Source: JAOADN01 sp049323795 (GTDB lineage: Bacteria; Pseudomonadota; Alphaproteobacteria; Rhodobacterales; Rhodobacteraceae). From it: a DNA stretch of 31,648 bases. How positions within the stretch are numbered: the stretch's first letter is position 1; each line of letters opens with the position of its first letter. Positions 15,569 through 23,803 of this stretch are shown piece by piece. The DNA lies in assembly GCA_049323795.1 (NCBI GenBank), contig JBMOOH010000016.1, forward strand, positions 1 to 31,648, read 5' to 3'. The notes under the pieces are model-generated. The model was not told where the DNA came from. It made no database searches and saw only the letters and a program-made list of their open reading frames with translations. Made by a program: the position numbers and the translations under genes.

Positions 15569-16129
15569 ATGCCCGATCTCGCCAAGGCCCTCGCCGCCAT
15601 CGATGCGGCCAACGCCGCCGACCCGACCGCCGAGGACGGCCGCCCCGCCGCGCTTCTTTACGGCGAGCGGATGTCGTCCGAACTCGACCGGCTCTTCCCC
15701 TCGGCCTCCGAGCCCCTGAAGATCGCCGCGCGCGGCCAGCACATCGAGCGCTGGCTCCTGCCCCGCTCGGCCTACCCCGAGGGCAAGCCCGGCTACCTCG
15801 AATGGCGCCGCGAACAGGGCCGCCGCCACGCCGCACGGATCGCCGCGATCATGCGCGACGCGGGCTATGGGCCGGAGGACATCGCGGCGGCCGAGCGGAT
15901 GCTGCGGAAGGAGGGACTCAAGCGCGACCCCGAGGTGCAGGCGCTCGAGGACGTGATCTGCTTCGTCTTCCTCACGTGGTACTTCGCGCCCTTCGCGGGC
16001 GCGCATTCCGACCTCGACATCGCGGACATCGTGGCAAAGACCGCGCGCAAGATGTCGCCCGAGGGGCGGGCGCGGGCACTTGCGGAATTCGAACTTCCAG
16101 ATATGCTTTCTACGCATTTTCGCAGGTAG
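15569..16129 (+). CDS. DUF4202 family protein
   Basis: A 186-residue cytoplasmic protein of the DUF4202 family, recognisable by ARGQHIERWLLPRSAYPEGK (about 54-73), the following GYLEWRREQGRRHA, and a C-terminal all-helical half with LEDVICFVFLTWYF (about 126-139). Conserved His, Arg and Glu residues in the first block suggest a metal- or phosphate-handling helical domain, but no function is established and I do not propose one. ATG at 15569 lies about 27 bases downstream of a good -10 box (TATGAT) with only a weak GGAAA ribosome site. The last codons fall into AT-rich DNA: a 7-bp inverted repeat TTTCTAC/GTAGAAA (16107-16132) spans the stop codon and may terminate transcription. The tRNA scar follows. 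Confidence 0.75.
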   Translation: MPDLAKALAAIDAANAADPTAEDGRPAALLYGERMSSELDRLFPSASEPLKIAARGQHIERWLLPRSAYPEGKPGYLEWRREQGRRHAARIAAIMRDAGYGPEDIAAAERMLRKEGLKRDPEVQALEDVICFVFLTWYFAPFAGAHSDLDIADIVAKTARKMSPEGRARALAEFELPDMLSTHFRR

Positions 16130-16219
16130 AAATTCAAGAAATCGAACATCCCGTCCGACCTGAGGCCCGACGGAAGGCCCGGCGCAAGAATGGCGTCCGT
16201 CCCGGGAAGGGGGAAGCGG

Positions 16220-16257
16220 TGGTGCCCCCCAGACGGGATCGAACCGCCGACCGGCAG
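16220..16257 (-). pseudogene. Degenerate tRNA 3' half with encoded CCA
   Basis: On the minus strand GGTCGGCGGTTCGATCCCG (from 16252) forms a proper T arm (stem GGCGG/CCGTC with one G-T pair, loop TTCGATC). It is followed by TGGGGGGC and then ACCA, ending at 16220. No matching 5' acceptor or D arm exists upstream. A GGCAG/CTGCC stem that could be an anticodon stem encloses about 25 bases instead of 7. The T-arm and acceptor region lines up with that of the neighbouring tRNA-Thr with a few changes and one extra base. It is best read as a broken duplicate of a tRNA 3' end, as integrating elements leave behind. Confidence 0.5.
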
Positions 16258-16329
16258 TTTAAAAAGGATTTGTTCTACGACCCTGCCGACTTGATTTCGT
16301 TCGGATTTCAGCGATGCAAGCGCGCGGTA

Positions 16330-16348
16330 TGCAATTGCGATGCAATTG
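16330..16348. repeat. TGCAATTG direct repeat, 11-bp period
   Basis: TGCAATTG occurs at 16330-16337 and 16341-16348, one helical turn apart, between the tRNA fragment and tRNA-Thr. The pair resembles a binding-site doublet, for example an integrase arm site or a regulator site; this is inference. Confidence 0.35.
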
Positions 16349-16361
16349 TACGGCTCGCGTG

Positions 16362-16433
16362 TGCCCCCTGTCTGGATTGAACAGACGACCTACCGCTTAC
16401 AAGGCGGTTGCTCTACCTCTGAGCTAAGAGGGC
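16362..16433 (-). tRNA. tRNA-Thr (anticodon TGT)
   Basis: A 72-base cloverleaf reads on the minus strand. Acceptor GCCCTCT pairs with AGGGGGC (one T-G pair) and the discriminator is A. The D arm is GCTC-AGAGGTA-GAGC, the anticodon arm ACCGC-CTTGTAA-GCGGT (anticodon TGT), the variable loop AGGTC, and the T arm GTCTG-TTCAATC-CAGAC. CCA is not encoded (CAC follows), unlike the fragment downstream. It decodes ACA and probably other ACN codons. Confidence 0.93.
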
Positions 16434-16445
16434 CACGCGACACCG

Positions 16446-16474
16446 CGTGTAGCAATTACTGCCTGACGACGCAA
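16446..16474 (-). promoter_or_regulatory. Candidate promoter of tRNA-Thr
   Basis: On the minus strand TTGCGT (16474-16469) and TACACG (16451-16446) are separated by 17 bases and are followed by a GC-rich discriminator, as is typical for stable RNA promoters. The predicted start lies a few bases before the tRNA 5' end. Confidence 0.4.
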
Positions 16475-16601
16475 GGCTGAGCCTGATGGGCGTTACGGCT
16501 GTTCCTCCACTTCCGTAATCAGCCTGCCCGCCGCGGCATCCTGATCAAGTGGCCCGCACCGAGCATCACGGTGACGATCAACGCCAGCTACACCACTCCA
16601 T

Positions 16602-16754
16602 GGGACAGCATCAAAGATGCGCTGCCTCAAGGCCTTCGGTGAGCGCATCAGCGCAAGAGACCCCGACCGCCAGACCGCCGAAATCCAGATCCGCGCCGCC
16701 CTCATGAACCGCTTCTCGGCCCTTGGAACGGCCGAGATCGTTCGTGTGGCCTAA
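16602..16754 (+). pseudogene. IS5-family transposase, C-terminal remnant
   Basis: An uninterrupted frame ending in TAA at 16754 encodes KMRCLKAFGERISARDPD, then RQTAEIQIRAALMNRF and SALGTAEIVRVA. This is the conserved C-terminal tail of IS5-family (DDE) transposases common in alphaproteobacteria. The rest of the transposase, including the DDE catalytic part, is missing; upstream in this frame there is a stop near 16575. The 45 codons from the ATG at 16617 are not a functional gene. The matching right end of the element follows at 16791-16808. Confidence 0.6.
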
Positions 16755-16790
16755 TGCTGAAGGGGAAAGGGGCTGTCATGCCTCAGGCGT

Positions 16791-16808
16791 GAGTTGCGCA
16801 ACAACGCC
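16791..16808. mobile_element. Probable right terminal repeat of the IS5-family remnant
   Basis: The minus-strand sequence GGCGTTGTTGCGCAACTC resembles terminal inverted repeats of IS5-group elements, which often begin GG(C/A)(G/T)TTGTTGC. It lies 36 bases after the transposase stop, as expected for a right end. No left end was found in the window, so the element is truncated. Confidence 0.4.
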
Positions 16809-17225
16809 TCGACACAGGCAAGTCGCCCCCCCCCCCCACGCGGGGGCGCGGATCGAAACAGGGCAGCACCTCTAGCTGGCGCTGCCGGGTCTCCCGGCCG
16901 GGCAGGATCCGGTCGCGGCGCAGCCGGTGGCCGGGTCCAACCCCGACGGGAGCGTCGCCATGATGCCCCCGAATCGGCCCCCGTTCCGCCGCAGGCACCA
17001 AAGACGCGATGGCCAGGCTATCGTTTCTCCATCTCACAGCGCTCACCTTCGTGATGCTGCGTCACTGGAAAGACGTTTGAAAGGCCGCGGAAATGGGCGC
17101 ATTCTGGCTTGACCCTGTCCGAGGCAGACCATATCTCGGCCCCATGCAGGCCATCATCGGTGGCTAGCTGTTCGAGGCAGGACGTCAGAAGCGGGCCCGT
17201 CAGACCCGCAGTCATGGGTAACGAA
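16809..17225. other. Non-coding stretch with C12 homopolymer and a promoter-like site
   Basis: No convincing gene lies between the IS remnant and the small ORF. The stretch holds a run of 12 C at 16826-16837 followed by ACGCGGGGGCG, which can fold back on it. It also holds a sigma-70-like pair TTGACC (17109-17114) and TATCTC (17132-17137) with 17-base spacing, pointing right. Short open frames here lack ribosome sites and similarity. Confidence 0.5.
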
Positions 17226-17405
17226 ATGAGCACTTCGGGACAGATGGGTGCACCCGCGCCCACCGCGCAGCGTCAGGCGGATACCACGACATTGAAGAAA
17301 CCGGCCACCCAGGCCGGCGCCCAGGCCGGCGCTCAGGACAGCCGGTCAGCCCAGCAGGGCGGCGAGACCGGTTCCTCGCAGTTCACCGACTGGGCGTCGA
17401 TCTGA
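17226..17405 (+). CDS. Small Ala/Gln/Gly/Thr-rich hypothetical protein
   Basis: A doubtful 59-residue reading frame, MSTSGQMGAPAPTAQRQADT onward. It has low-complexity composition and a short repeat (QAGAQAGAQ, from DNA units CAGGCCGGCGC) near residue 30, ending FTDWASI. An in-frame ATG at 17214 is an alternative start. A promoter-like TTGACC-17-TATCTC lies about 90 bases upstream. There is no clear Shine-Dalgarno, no signal peptide and no membrane segment. I recognise no family. It could be a small disordered protein or not a gene. Confidence 0.3.
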   Translation: MSTSGQMGAPAPTAQRQADTTTLKKPATQAGAQAGAQDSRSAQQGGETGSSQFTDWASI

Positions 17406-17464
17406 GCCTTCCCTGACGGGCGTCGCGCCGCTAGCCTTGCCGCTGCGCAAACCGAGGCGACGCT

Positions 17465-17812
17465 GTGGCCCGTCCCGTCACCGACATCCCGAACCTCGGG
17501 CCCGCTTCGGCCGAGGCCTTCGCGCGGGCGGGCATCACCACCGCCGAGGAAATCATCGCACTCGGGCCCGACGAGGCCTATCTGCGCCTCCTTCGGTCGG
17601 GCAGCGCGCCGCATTTCATCGGCTACTACGTTCTGGTCATGGGCCTTCAGGGCCGCCCCTGGAACGACTGCAAGGGCAAGGAAAAGGACGAGCTCCGCAA
17701 GCGCTTCGATGCGCTGAAGGCGCAGGTCAAGGCGGTTCCGGGGGAGGTTCCGGGCCGCGCGCGGCTCGAGGCGGTGCTGGACGAGATCGGCCTGATCGAA
17801 CGGCGGACGTGA
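17465..17812 (+). CDS. TfoX C-terminal domain protein
   Basis: A 115-residue stand-alone copy of the TfoX/Sxy C-terminal domain, a helix-hairpin-helix-like fold. The pattern IPNLGPASAEAFARAGITTA (about 8-27) followed by EEIIALGPDEAYLRLL is typical, and GLQGRPWNDC (about 61-70) marks the second half. The N-terminal TfoX domain is absent, as in many alphaproteobacteria, so a role in competence should not be assumed. The GTG at 17465 has GAGG 8 bases upstream. It converges on ndk across a shared hairpin. Confidence 0.8.
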   Translation: MARPVTDIPNLGPASAEAFARAGITTAEEIIALGPDEAYLRLLRSGSAPHFIGYYVLVMGLQGRPWNDCKGKEKDELRKRFDALKAQVKAVPGEVPGRARLEAVLDEIGLIERRT

Positions 17813-17819
17813 AACGCAG

Positions 17820-17843
17820 AAGGGCGCCGCGAGGGGCGCCCTT
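17820..17843. terminator. Bidirectional terminator between the TfoX-domain gene and ndk
   Basis: AAGGGCGCC (17820-17828) pairs perfectly with GGCGCCCTT (17835-17843) around a 6-base loop. It lies 8 bases after the rightward gene and about 20 bases after the end of the leftward ndk, so it can serve both. Confidence 0.7.
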
Positions 17844-17864
17844 CGCGTCCCGATGCGGTCAGGA

Positions 17865-18287
17865 TCAGCCGACGAGTTCGAGGCCCGAGAAGAAGTAGGC
17901 GATCTCCTGCGCGGCCGTTTCCGGCGCATCCGACCCGTGGACCGAATTCTCGCCGACCGAGAGCGCGAAGTCCTTGCGGATGGTGCCGGGGGCGGCGTTC
18001 GCGGGGTTCGTTGCGCCCATCACCTCGCGGTTCCTCGCGATCGCGCCCTCGCCTTCCAGCACCTGCACGACGACCGGACCCGAGGCCATGAATTCGGTCA
18101 ACTCGCCGAAGAAGGGACGGTCCTTGTGGACGGCGTAGAAGGCCTGTGCCTGGCCGGTGGTCAGGTGGATGCGCTTCTGCGCGACGATGCGCAGGCCCGC
18201 TTCCTCGAATTTCGCGTTGATCCTGCCCGTCAGGTTCCGCTTCGTCGCGTCGGGCTTGATGATGGAAAGGGTCCGTTCGATGGCCAT
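17865..18287 (-). CDS. ndk: Nucleoside diphosphate kinase
   Basis: A 140-residue NDP kinase, full length for the family, which equalises nucleoside triphosphate pools by transferring the gamma phosphate through a phosphohistidine. It begins MAIERTLSIIKPDATKR with Lys11 in the nucleotide site. The signature NSVHGSD contains the phosphorylated His117. Arg and Asn ligands lie in the NREVMGATNPANAAPGTIR block. The ATG at 18287 is preceded by AGGAA with good spacing. It is a housekeeping gene transcribed alone, divergent from yheS across about 140 bp. Confidence 0.96.
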   Translation of the reverse strand: MAIERTLSIIKPDATKRNLTGRINAKFEEAGLRIVAQKRIHLTTGQAQAFYAVHKDRPFFGELTEFMASGPVVVQVLEGEGAIARNREVMGATNPANAAPGTIRKDFALSVGENSVHGSDAPETAAQEIAYFFSGLELVG

Positions 18288-18426
18288 GATCGTTCCTGGA
18301 ATTCCGTTTGCGCGGGCCTGCTAGCACGGGGGCATGACGAAGGAAAGCCGCCGCCGCCCGCCGGCAGTGTCTCCCGCCGCCGGGGCGAGTTGACGCGGAC
18401 CGATCCTTCGGGCATCCCCCCGCCCC

Positions 18427-20265
18427 ATGCTCCGCATCCGCGACATCACCTATTCCGTCGACGGCCGCCCCCTGTTCGAAGGGGCCTCGGCAACGATTCC
18501 GGCCGGACACAAGGTGGGTCTCGTCGGGCGGAACGGGACGGGCAAGACGACGCTCTTCCGCCTGATCCGGGGGGAACTGGCGCTCGAAGGGGGCGAGATC
18601 GCCCTGCCTTCGCGTGCCAGGATCGGCGGCGTGGCGCAGGAGGTGCCGTCGTCCTCGGCCGCGCTTCTCGACACGGTGCTGGCGGCGGACACGGAGCGGG
18701 CCGAGTTGCTCGCTCGGGCCGAGACGGAACACGACCCCCACAGGATCGCCGACATCCAGCACCGCCTCGCCGACATCGACGCCTGGTCGGCCGAGGGGCG
18801 TGCGAGCGCGATCCTGAAGGGGCTCGGGTTCGACACCGGGGACCAGAGGCGGCCCTGTTCCGATTTCTCGGGCGGCTGGCGGATGCGGGTGGCGCTGGCG
18901 GGGGTGCTGTTCGCGCAGCCCGACCTGCTTCTCCTCGACGAACCGACGAACTACCTCGACCTCGAAGGGGCGCTGTGGCTGGAGAGTTACCTCGCCAGCT
19001 ATCCCCACACGGTCATCATCATCAGCCACGACCGGGGGCTGCTGAACCGCGCCGTGGGCTCGATCCTGTACCTGGAAAACCGCAGGCTGACCCTGTGGTC
19101 CGGGGGCTACGACACCTTCGCGCGGACGCGGGCCGAGAGGCTCGCCGTGCAGGCGGCCGAGGCGAAGAAGCAGGAGGCGCGGCGGGCGCATCTGCAAAGC
19201 TTCGTGGATCGCTTCCGCGCCAAGGCCTCGAAGGCCGTGCAGGCGCAGAGCCGGATCAAGATGCTGGAACGGATGACGCCGATTACCGCACCGGAAGAGG
19301 CGCGGAAGCAGGTATTCACCTTCCCCGAACCCGAACAGCTTTCGCCGCCGATCATCACGATGGACGGAGCCGCCGTGGGCTACGGCGGGCCGCCCGTGCT
19401 GAAACGGCTGTCGCTCCGGATCGACCAGGACGACCGGATCGCGCTTCTGGGGAAGAACGGCGAGGGGAAATCCACGCTTTCCAAGCTGTTGGCAGGAAAA
19501 CTTCCCGCGGGCGAGGGCAAGATCACCCGGTCCTCGAAACTCAGGATCGGCTACTTCGCCCAGCATCAGGTGGACGAACTACACCTCGACGAAACGCCGC
19601 TCCAGCACGTCCGCCGGATGCACCCCGATGAGGGCGAGGCGAAGCTGCGCGCGCGGCTCGCGGGCTTCGGGCTGATGGCGGAACAGGCCGAAACGGTGGT
19701 CGCGCGGCTGTCGGGCGGACAGAAGGCGCGGCTGTCGCTGCTGCTCGCCACCATCGAGGCCCCGCACCTTCTGATCCTCGACGAACCGACGAACCACCTC
19801 GACATCGAAAGCCGCGAGGCCCTGGTCGAGGCGCTGACCGAATACACGGGCGCGGTCGTCCTCGTCAGCCACGACATGCACCTTCTGTCGCTGGTTGCCG
19901 ACCGGCTCTGGCTGGTGAAGGGCGGCGCGGTGACGCCCTACCAGAAGGATCTCGACGCCTACCGCGCCGAGCTTCTGGCGGGCGGGGAGAAACCGGCCGA
20001 GGCGCCGAGGGCGAAGGCGCCGAAGCCGTCGCGCGAGACGGTCCTTGCCCTCAAGTCCGATGTGAAGAAGTGCGAGGAACGGCTTGCGAAGCTGAATGAA
20101 ATGCGCAACCGGCTTGCCGAGAAACTCGCCAAGCCCGAGCTTTACGAGAACCCGGCCGAGGCTGCCGTCTGGCAGAAGAAGTACGCGGAAGTCATGGAAG
20201 CGCTGGACCGGGCCGAGGCGCTGTGGTTGGCTGCCGCCGGGAAGCTCGAGGCGGCCGAGGCATGA
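18427..20265 (+). CDS. yheS: ABC-F family ATPase, YheS-like
   Basis: A 612-residue soluble protein with two ABC ATPase domains and no membrane segments, as in ABC-F ribosome-associated factors. The first Walker A is GRNGTGKTT (34-42), with signature SGGWRMR and Walker B LLLLDEPTNYLDL. A linker rich in Arg/Lys (HLQSFVDRFRAKASKAVQAQ) corresponds to the P-site tRNA interaction motif. The second Walker A is GKNGEGKST (342-350), with SGGQKARL and LLILDEPTNHLD. Wording around AHLQSYIDRFRAKA-type linkers and IGYFAQHQVDEL points to YheS rather than EttA or Uup. The C-terminal 100 residues form a charged coiled coil. YheS-type proteins are reported to act on stalled ribosomes; substrate context is unknown. 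The MarC gene follows 29 bases downstream. Confidence 0.9.
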   Translation: MLRIRDITYSVDGRPLFEGASATIPAGHKVGLVGRNGTGKTTLFRLIRGELALEGGEIALPSRARIGGVAQEVPSSSAALLDTVLAADTERAELLARAETEHDPHRIADIQHRLADIDAWSAEGRASAILKGLGFDTGDQRRPCSDFSGGWRMRVALAGVLFAQPDLLLLDEPTNYLDLEGALWLESYLASYPHTVIIISHDRGLLNRAVGSILYLENRRLTLWSGGYDTFARTRAERLAVQAAEAKKQEARRAHLQSFVDRFRAKASKAVQAQSRIKMLERMTPITAPEEARKQVFTFPEPEQLSPPIITMDGAAVGYGGPPVLKRLSLRIDQDDRIALLGKNGEGKSTLSKLLAGKLPAGEGKITRSSKLRIGYFAQHQVDELHLDETPLQHVRRMHPDEGEAKLRARLAGFGLMAEQAETVVARLSGGQKARLSLLLATIEAPHLLILDEPTNHLDIESREALVEALTEYTGAVVLVSHDMHLLSLVADRLWLVKGGAVTPYQKDLDAYRAELLAGGEKPAEAPRAKAPKPSRETVLALKSDVKKCEERLAKLNEMRNRLAEKLAKPELYENPAEAAVWQKKYAEVMEALDRAEALWLAAAGKLEAAEA

Positions 20266-20294
20266 GCCGGCCCCTCGCCTGACGCCGGAGAGGC

Positions 20295-20921
20295 ATGGAC
20301 CTCCAGTTCTACATCACCGCCGCGGTCACGATGTTCGTGATCGTGGATCCGATCGCGCTCGTGCCGATGTTCATCGCGCTGACGCAGGGGATGGACGACG
20401 CGACGCGGTTCTCGGTCGCGCGGCGGGCCTCGCTGATCGCCGTGGTGCTGATGACGCTTTTCGGCCTGCTCGGCGAAGGCATCCTGCGCACCATCGGCAT
20501 CTCCATGCCGGCCTTCCGCATCGCGGGCGGGATCCTCCTCTTCCTGACCGCCCTCGACATGCTGTTCGAACGGCGCACGCAGCGGCGCGAAAACCAGCAT
20601 CCCTCGTCGTCCGATCCCTCGGTCTTTCCCCTGGCGACACCCCTCATCGCGGGTCCGGGGGCGTTCACGACGATGATCCTTCTGGTCAGCGCGCCGGGCC
20701 CGTCGCCGGCCTGGTCGCATGTGCTGGCCATCCACGCGATCATGGCCGGCGTCGTCTTCGTGTCGTTCCTGGCCTTCCGCCTTGCCGGGCCGATCGAACG
20801 GGCGCTGGGGCGGACGGGGATCGTCGTCATCACCCGGCTTCTCGGGATGCTGCTGGCCTCCCTCTCGGTGCAGTTCGTGCTCGACGGCGTGGTCGGCACG
20901 GGGCTTGTGGGCCGGCCCTGA
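20295..20921 (+). CDS. MarC/UPF0056 family integral membrane protein
   Basis: A 208-residue inner-membrane protein with about six hydrophobic helices. Family signs are VIVDPIALVPMFIALTQG near residues 16-33 and the second-half motif FPLATPLIAGPGAFTTMILL near 111-130, the DP-G and PL-GPGA elements of MarC proteins. Despite the name, MarC has not been shown to give multiple antibiotic resistance, and its transport substrate is unknown. GGAGAGG lies just upstream of the ATG at 20295. It follows yheS closely and may be cotranscribed. Confidence 0.88.
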   Translation: MDLQFYITAAVTMFVIVDPIALVPMFIALTQGMDDATRFSVARRASLIAVVLMTLFGLLGEGILRTIGISMPAFRIAGGILLFLTALDMLFERRTQRRENQHPSSSDPSVFPLATPLIAGPGAFTTMILLVSAPGPSPAWSHVLAIHAIMAGVVFVSFLAFRLAGPIERALGRTGIVVITRLLGMLLASLSVQFVLDGVVGTGLVGRP

Positions 20922-21018
20922 CCGCATCCCGCCTCCGGGCCGGTTCATCCCGGTTCATCGCCCCCGTCCGCCCCCCGCCGTCCGCCCCCGCCCCGGTTCT
21001 GCACTGCGCGCATGGCCC

Positions 21019-21047
21019 GTGACATTTCCCGGCACGCTTCCTAGATT
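21019..21047 (+). promoter_or_regulatory. Promoter of the aspartic protease gene, probably leaderless
   Basis: GTGACA (21019-21024) and TAGATT (21042-21047) are separated by exactly 17 bases. Transcription would start about 6-7 bases after the -10 box, at or next to the ATG at 21054, and there is no Shine-Dalgarno in that interval. Confidence 0.5.
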
Positions 21048-21053
21048 CCGGCG

Positions 21054-21629
21054 ATGGACAGTTCCGACATCCCCCGCCTTCTCTACCTTGCCGTGCTGCT
21101 CGCGGCGGTCCTGGGCTACTTCCTCGTCGAGAACCGCCGCAACCTCGGCAGGGTCGCGCAGCAGGCGGCGATCTGGGCGCTGATCTTCATCGGTGTCGTC
21201 GCGGCGGTCGGCCTGTGGGACGACCTCCGCCGCGGCACGATGCAGCGCGAGGCGGTGATGGCCGACGGCAGCGTCGAGGTGCCGAAGGCCCCGGACGGTC
21301 ACTTCTATGTCAGCGTGCTGGTCAACGGCAAACCCATCCGCTTTGTCATCGACACCGGGGCGACCGAGGTTGTCCTGACCCGTGCCGATGCGGCAAGGCT
21401 GGGCTTCGATCCCGCGACGCTTGCCTATTCCGACCGGGCCGGGACGGCGAACGGGGTGGTGCTGACGGCACCGGTGACGCTCGGCACCGTGGAGTTCGCT
21501 GGTTTCCGGGACGAGGCTGTCCCGGCCTTCGTCAATTCGGGCGCGCTCGACACCTCGCTTCTGGGCATGGGCTATCTCAGCCGTTTCCGGATCACGCTGG
21601 CAGGCGACACGCTGACGCTCGCGCGCTGA
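21054..21629 (+). CDS. Membrane-anchored retropepsin-like aspartic protease (TIGR02281 type)
   Basis: A 191-residue protein with two N-terminal hydrophobic segments (about 8-23 and 39-55) and a C-terminal clan AA protease domain of about 115 residues. The catalytic motif is FVIDTGATEVVLT with Asp100. The second conserved strand region is LDTSLLGMGYLSRF. Like retroviral proteases, a single-domain copy must dimerise to form the active site. The protease domain is expected on the periplasmic side, but topology is inferred. The substrate is unknown; the family is widespread in alphaproteobacteria. An imperfect GC stem-loop (21631-21660) follows the stop, then a 13-bp tandem repeat (two units, 21701-21726) before the converging holC. 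Confidence 0.85.
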   Translation: MDSSDIPRLLYLAVLLAAVLGYFLVENRRNLGRVAQQAAIWALIFIGVVAAVGLWDDLRRGTMQREAVMADGSVEVPKAPDGHFYVSVLVNGKPIRFVIDTGATEVVLTRADAARLGFDPATLAYSDRAGTANGVVLTAPVTLGTVEFAGFRDEAVPAFVNSGALDTSLLGMGYLSRFRITLAGDTLTLAR

Positions 21630-21630
21630 C

Positions 21631-21660
21631 GGGCCGGGGCGCAGCCATGCGGCCCCGCCC
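21631..21660. terminator. Imperfect GC stem-loop after the protease gene
   Basis: GGGCCGGGGCGC and GCGGCCCCGCCC form a stem with ten G-C pairs and two internal mismatches around a 6-base loop, starting one base after the stop codon. It is a probable terminator for the rightward gene. Confidence 0.45.
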
Positions 21661-21741
21661 GCCGATCGGTCGCCCTTCTCCCGGCCGCACGGGCCCGGTC
21701 GCGCGGGCGGAGAGCGCGGGCGGAGAGCGTGGTCCGGCGCG

Positions 21742-22203
21742 TCAGGCCCCGGCTTCCGGCTTCTTCCGCCAGCGCCCCGACTCCTCGCTCCAGTACTCCG
21801 CGGGGACGCCGGACTTGGTGAGGTCCGACCATTGCGCCCGCGCCGTGGCGAGCGCATCCGGCGCATTGCCATCGAAGAGGATCCAGACCCTTTCGCGGCC
21901 CTCGCACTCCTCCGGGGCGACCGCAGCCCCGTCGATCGCCATCAGCGAGACGCCATCGGGCAGGTCGGGCCCCGTGGTGAGAAGCACGGGCTGAAGATCG
22001 TCGTGCGCGCCCCCCGCCAGCCCGTGCGGCAGGAAGGACTCGGCCGGCCGGAGCCAGAGCCGCTCGTCGAGCCACGCCATCCGCGCCGGGTCGGTGCCGC
22101 GGACGACGACGCGCATCCCTTCGGCATGGGCGCGGGCGAGCAGGAGCGGCACCGTGTCCTCCACCGTCGAGCGGGTCAGGTGGTAGAACTTCGCGAGCCC
22201 CAT
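21742..22203 (-). CDS. holC: DNA polymerase III subunit chi
   Basis: A 153-residue chi subunit of the replicative DNA polymerase III clamp-loader complex, which contacts single-strand-binding protein. It opens KFYHLTRSTVEDTVPLLLARA (about 5-25). The middle has LDERLWLRPAESFLPHGL, the conserved W-x(3-4)-S-FLPHG element of chi proteins. It ends with Trp-rich and Lys-rich residues. It starts one base after the pepA stop codon, so the two are certainly one transcript; pepA-holC adjacency is conserved in many proteobacteria. Its rightmost neighbour downstream is the converging protease gene. Confidence 0.92.
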   Translation of the reverse strand: MGLAKFYHLTRSTVEDTVPLLLARAHAEGMRVVVRGTDPARMAWLDERLWLRPAESFLPHGLAGGAHDDLQPVLLTTGPDLPDGVSLMAIDGAAVAPEECEGRERVWILFDGNAPDALATARAQWSDLTKSGVPAEYWSEESGRWRKKPEAGA

Positions 22204-22204
22204 C

Positions 22205-23674
<1,470 letters not shown>

Positions 23675-23803
23675 GCGCTGCTCCTGCTCGGATTTGGGCG
23701 GAGCCTAGCTTCGCCCCCCGGGCTTTGCCAGATATGAGTTTCCCCCCGCCATCCTTTGGGCTAGGCATGGCCCGAGAAGAGACGTGACGACCGCGGGGGG
23801 CAG
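23675..23803. promoter_or_regulatory. Divergent promoter region pepA / lptF
   Basis: The 129-bp spacer must hold both promoters. On the minus strand CTGGCA (23731-23726) and TAGGCT (23707-23702) fit a pepA promoter. On the plus strand TTTCCC (23739-23744) and TAGGCA (23762-23767) with 17-base spacing fit an lptF promoter. Both -35 boxes are weak, so this is a position-based suggestion. Confidence 0.35.

Noticed and set aside
16220..16290. Acceptor piece of a two-piece (permuted) tmRNA
   Set aside because: The 3' acceptor strand is G-rich (TGGGGGGC) whereas tmRNA ends with a C-rich strand before ACCA, and no tag-coding piece follows.
16487..16642. A 50-codon frame ending in TPWDSIKDALPQGLR that faintly resembles a phage head-tail connector tail
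   Set aside because: The resemblance is weak, there is no start signal, and it overlaps the transposase remnant in another frame; not enough to call a prophage.
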